Assembly: GCA_946545505.1 (NCBI GenBank)
Contig: CAMNNN010000062.1
Coordinates: forward strand, 1 to 7,891
Direction: 5' to 3'
Source of the DNA: an uncultured Clostridia bacterium
GTDB taxonomy: Bacteria > Bacillota > Clostridia > Saccharofermentanales > Saccharofermentanaceae
DNA length: 7,891 nucleotides
In this document: one piece after another, positions 6,806-7,891 of the stretch
Layout of the letters: every line of letters begins with the position of its first letter
Numbering within the stretch: position 1 is the first letter of the stretch
The notes under the pieces: generated by a model
Told to the model about the DNA's origin: nothing
The model's input: the letters and a program-made list of their open reading frames with translations, nothing else
Databases searched by the model: none
Position numbers and translations under genes: made by a program

Positions 6806-7891
6806 ACACACTCGCGACATAAGGCAGCGTCCTCAGCTTAGTGATGACGCGGTCGAGCTGCTCTCTGTTTCTGAACTGGGCCGTTACGACGAACTCGGTA
6901 TATGCGCCGTCGTTGATCTTCATAGGCTGCTTGATATCTTCGATCTCAACATGTTCGTCGCTGAAGACGGCAGATACATCCGCGAACATCATCGTGAGTG
7001 AGCAGTCCTGCGACAACATAACGATATTCGACACAAATCCGTATGACTTATTGGTCTTGCCGTCATCCCATGTGGCATTGATCAGTCTCTCGAACTTACG
7101 CTTATCCTTATCGGAGCGGTCCTTAACCGAGATGATATGAACGATATTCGGGCACGATGCCTTATGCACGGTTACACCGTCGCTCTGTGTAATATAACCT
7201 ATGATCTCATCGCCGGGAACCGGATGGCAGCAGTTTGCCACACGAAGCAGAGGATGCACCATACCTTCGATGATGATGCCGTGTTCGCTCTTCTTTCTCG
7301 CCTTCTCCTTATCGGGAGATGAAGGGACCTTAATGATATCGCCCTTGCCCAATTCATCGGGCATATTATCAGGCATATAGTAAACGATCTGTCCGTCAGA
7401 TGCCGTACGGTACCCCATAGCCAGACGTTCTTCCTCGCTTAAAGTCTTGATGTACTCGTCGCGGAGTCTTCCGAAGACCTTGCCGACCTGAATGGAGCCG
7501 TAACCGATCGCCGCGAACAGGTCATCTATACTGTTGCACGAGAACTTATCCAGAACGACCTTAATGCTGTCTACGATCATGAGCTGTGAATCCGTGAATC
7601 CGTTCTTCTCGATCTCACGCTCGAGTCTGTTCTTACCTATCGCGATATTCTCATCACGGTCCTGCTTCTTGAACCATGCATTGATCTTGGATCTCGCGGA
7701 AGCGGTCTTGACGATCTTTACCCAGTCACGTGAAGGGCCCTTGATCTTATCGGATGACATGATCTCGACTTCATCGCCTGACTTCAATACATAAGACAGC
7801 GGAACGATCCTTCCGTTAACTTTCGCACCGTGCATGTGGTTGCCGATGCCGCTGTGGATCGCATATGCGAAGTCGATCGGGCATGAACCGG
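6795..7891 (-). CDS. rel: RelA/SpoT-type (p)ppGpp synthetase/hydrolase, C-terminal part
   Basis: Long RelA/SpoT homologues make and, in most Firmicutes, also degrade the alarmone (p)ppGpp in response to uncharged tRNA on the ribosome. Only the C-terminal 364 residues are in the window. The frame stays open through the right edge, and the ATG at 7833-7835 is internal because TGS-domain sequence continues upstream of it (PIDFAYAIHSGIGNH). In visible numbering: TGS domain (about 1-45, including KVNGRIVPL and SGDEVEI), helical domain (about 60-180), a zinc-finger-like/RIS region with the CysCys pair 220-221 (RVANCCHPVPGDEIIGY) and Cys246 (KASCPN), then an ACT domain to the end (about 283-364). 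TGS is known to contact the tRNA CCA end. The hydrolase and synthetase domains are outside, so whether both activities are kept cannot be judged. No U-tract terminator follows the stop. The last 11 bp overlap the opposing small ORF. Confidence 0.96.
   Translation of the reverse strand, partial: GSCPIDFAYAIHSGIGNHMHGAKVNGRIVPLSYVLKSGDEVEIMSSDKIKGPSRDWVKIVKTASARSKINAWFKKQDRDENIAIGKNRLEREIEKNGFTDSQLMIVDSIKVVLDKFSCNSIDDLFAAIGYGSIQVGKVFGRLRDEYIKTLSEEERLAMGYRTASDGQIVYYMPDNMPDELGKGDIIKVPSSPDKEKARKKSEHGIIIEGMVHPLLRVANCCHPVPGDEIIGYITQSDGVTVHKASCPNIVHIISVKDRSDKDKRKFERLINATWDDGKTNKSYGFVSNIVMLSQDCSLTMMFADVSAVFSDEHVEIEDIKQPMKINDGAYTEFVVTAQFRNREQLDRVITKLRTLPYVASVFRK

Noticed and set aside
7833..7835. ATG as the start of the Rel protein
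   Set aside because: TGS-domain residues continue in frame upstream to the window edge, so this Met is internal and the gene is cut by the window.

Overview
The window reads like a chromosomal housekeeping segment of a Firmicutes/Clostridia-type bacterium, possibly an uncultured gut or rumen member of the Oscillospirales/Saccharofermentans kind. The lineage call is an inference from gene content: RNase J rather than an RNase E-centred system, a long Rel-type (p)ppGpp enzyme, a 3D-domain cell-wall protein with an SH3b module, and a secreted transglutaminase/BspA-type leucine-rich-repeat protein. Base composition looks balanced by eye, with no island-like shift. I see no mobile element, tRNA, rRNA or CRISPR array.

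Layout, left to right. A tiny lipoprotein gene (6-197, minus) has its own extended -10 promoter. It is separated by a clear rho-independent terminator (274-309) from a two-gene unit on the minus strand: proS (1928-3622), then a secreted transglutaminase-like/LRR protein (334-1917) whose ribosome binding site overlaps the proS stop codon. A near-consensus sigma-A promoter for proS (TTGAAA-N17-TATAAT) lies in the 61-bp gap after the RNase J gene, and its -35 box overlaps the RNase J stop codon. The RNase J gene (3684-5549) follows by 17 nt a membrane-anchored SH3b + 3D-domain protein (5567-6556), so these two form a second minus-strand unit. No terminator separates that unit from proS, so read-through is possible. 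At the right edge is the C-terminal part of a long RelA/SpoT-type enzyme (6795-7891, minus, running off the window) with TGS, zinc-finger-like and ACT domains.

The least ordinary part is the 238-bp space between the rel stop and the 3D-protein start. It holds a plus-strand ORF for a 46-residue single-span membrane protein (6665-6805) whose end overlaps the rel coding end by 11 bp, tail to tail. Both this ORF and the divergent 3D gene have a TATAAT box so close to the start codon that predicted transcription starts fall at, or 2 nt before, the ATG. Neither has a convincing Shine-Dalgarno sequence, which suggests a divergent pair of leaderless or nearly leaderless transcripts. The two proteins also share an identically encoded Ser-Arg-Asp just before their membrane spans.

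Functionally, the window joins stringent-response control (Rel), RNA turnover (RNase J), translation (ProRS) and envelope or secreted proteins. I see no convincing new defence or mobile system. The small membrane protein and the leaderless divergent arrangement are the best leads.
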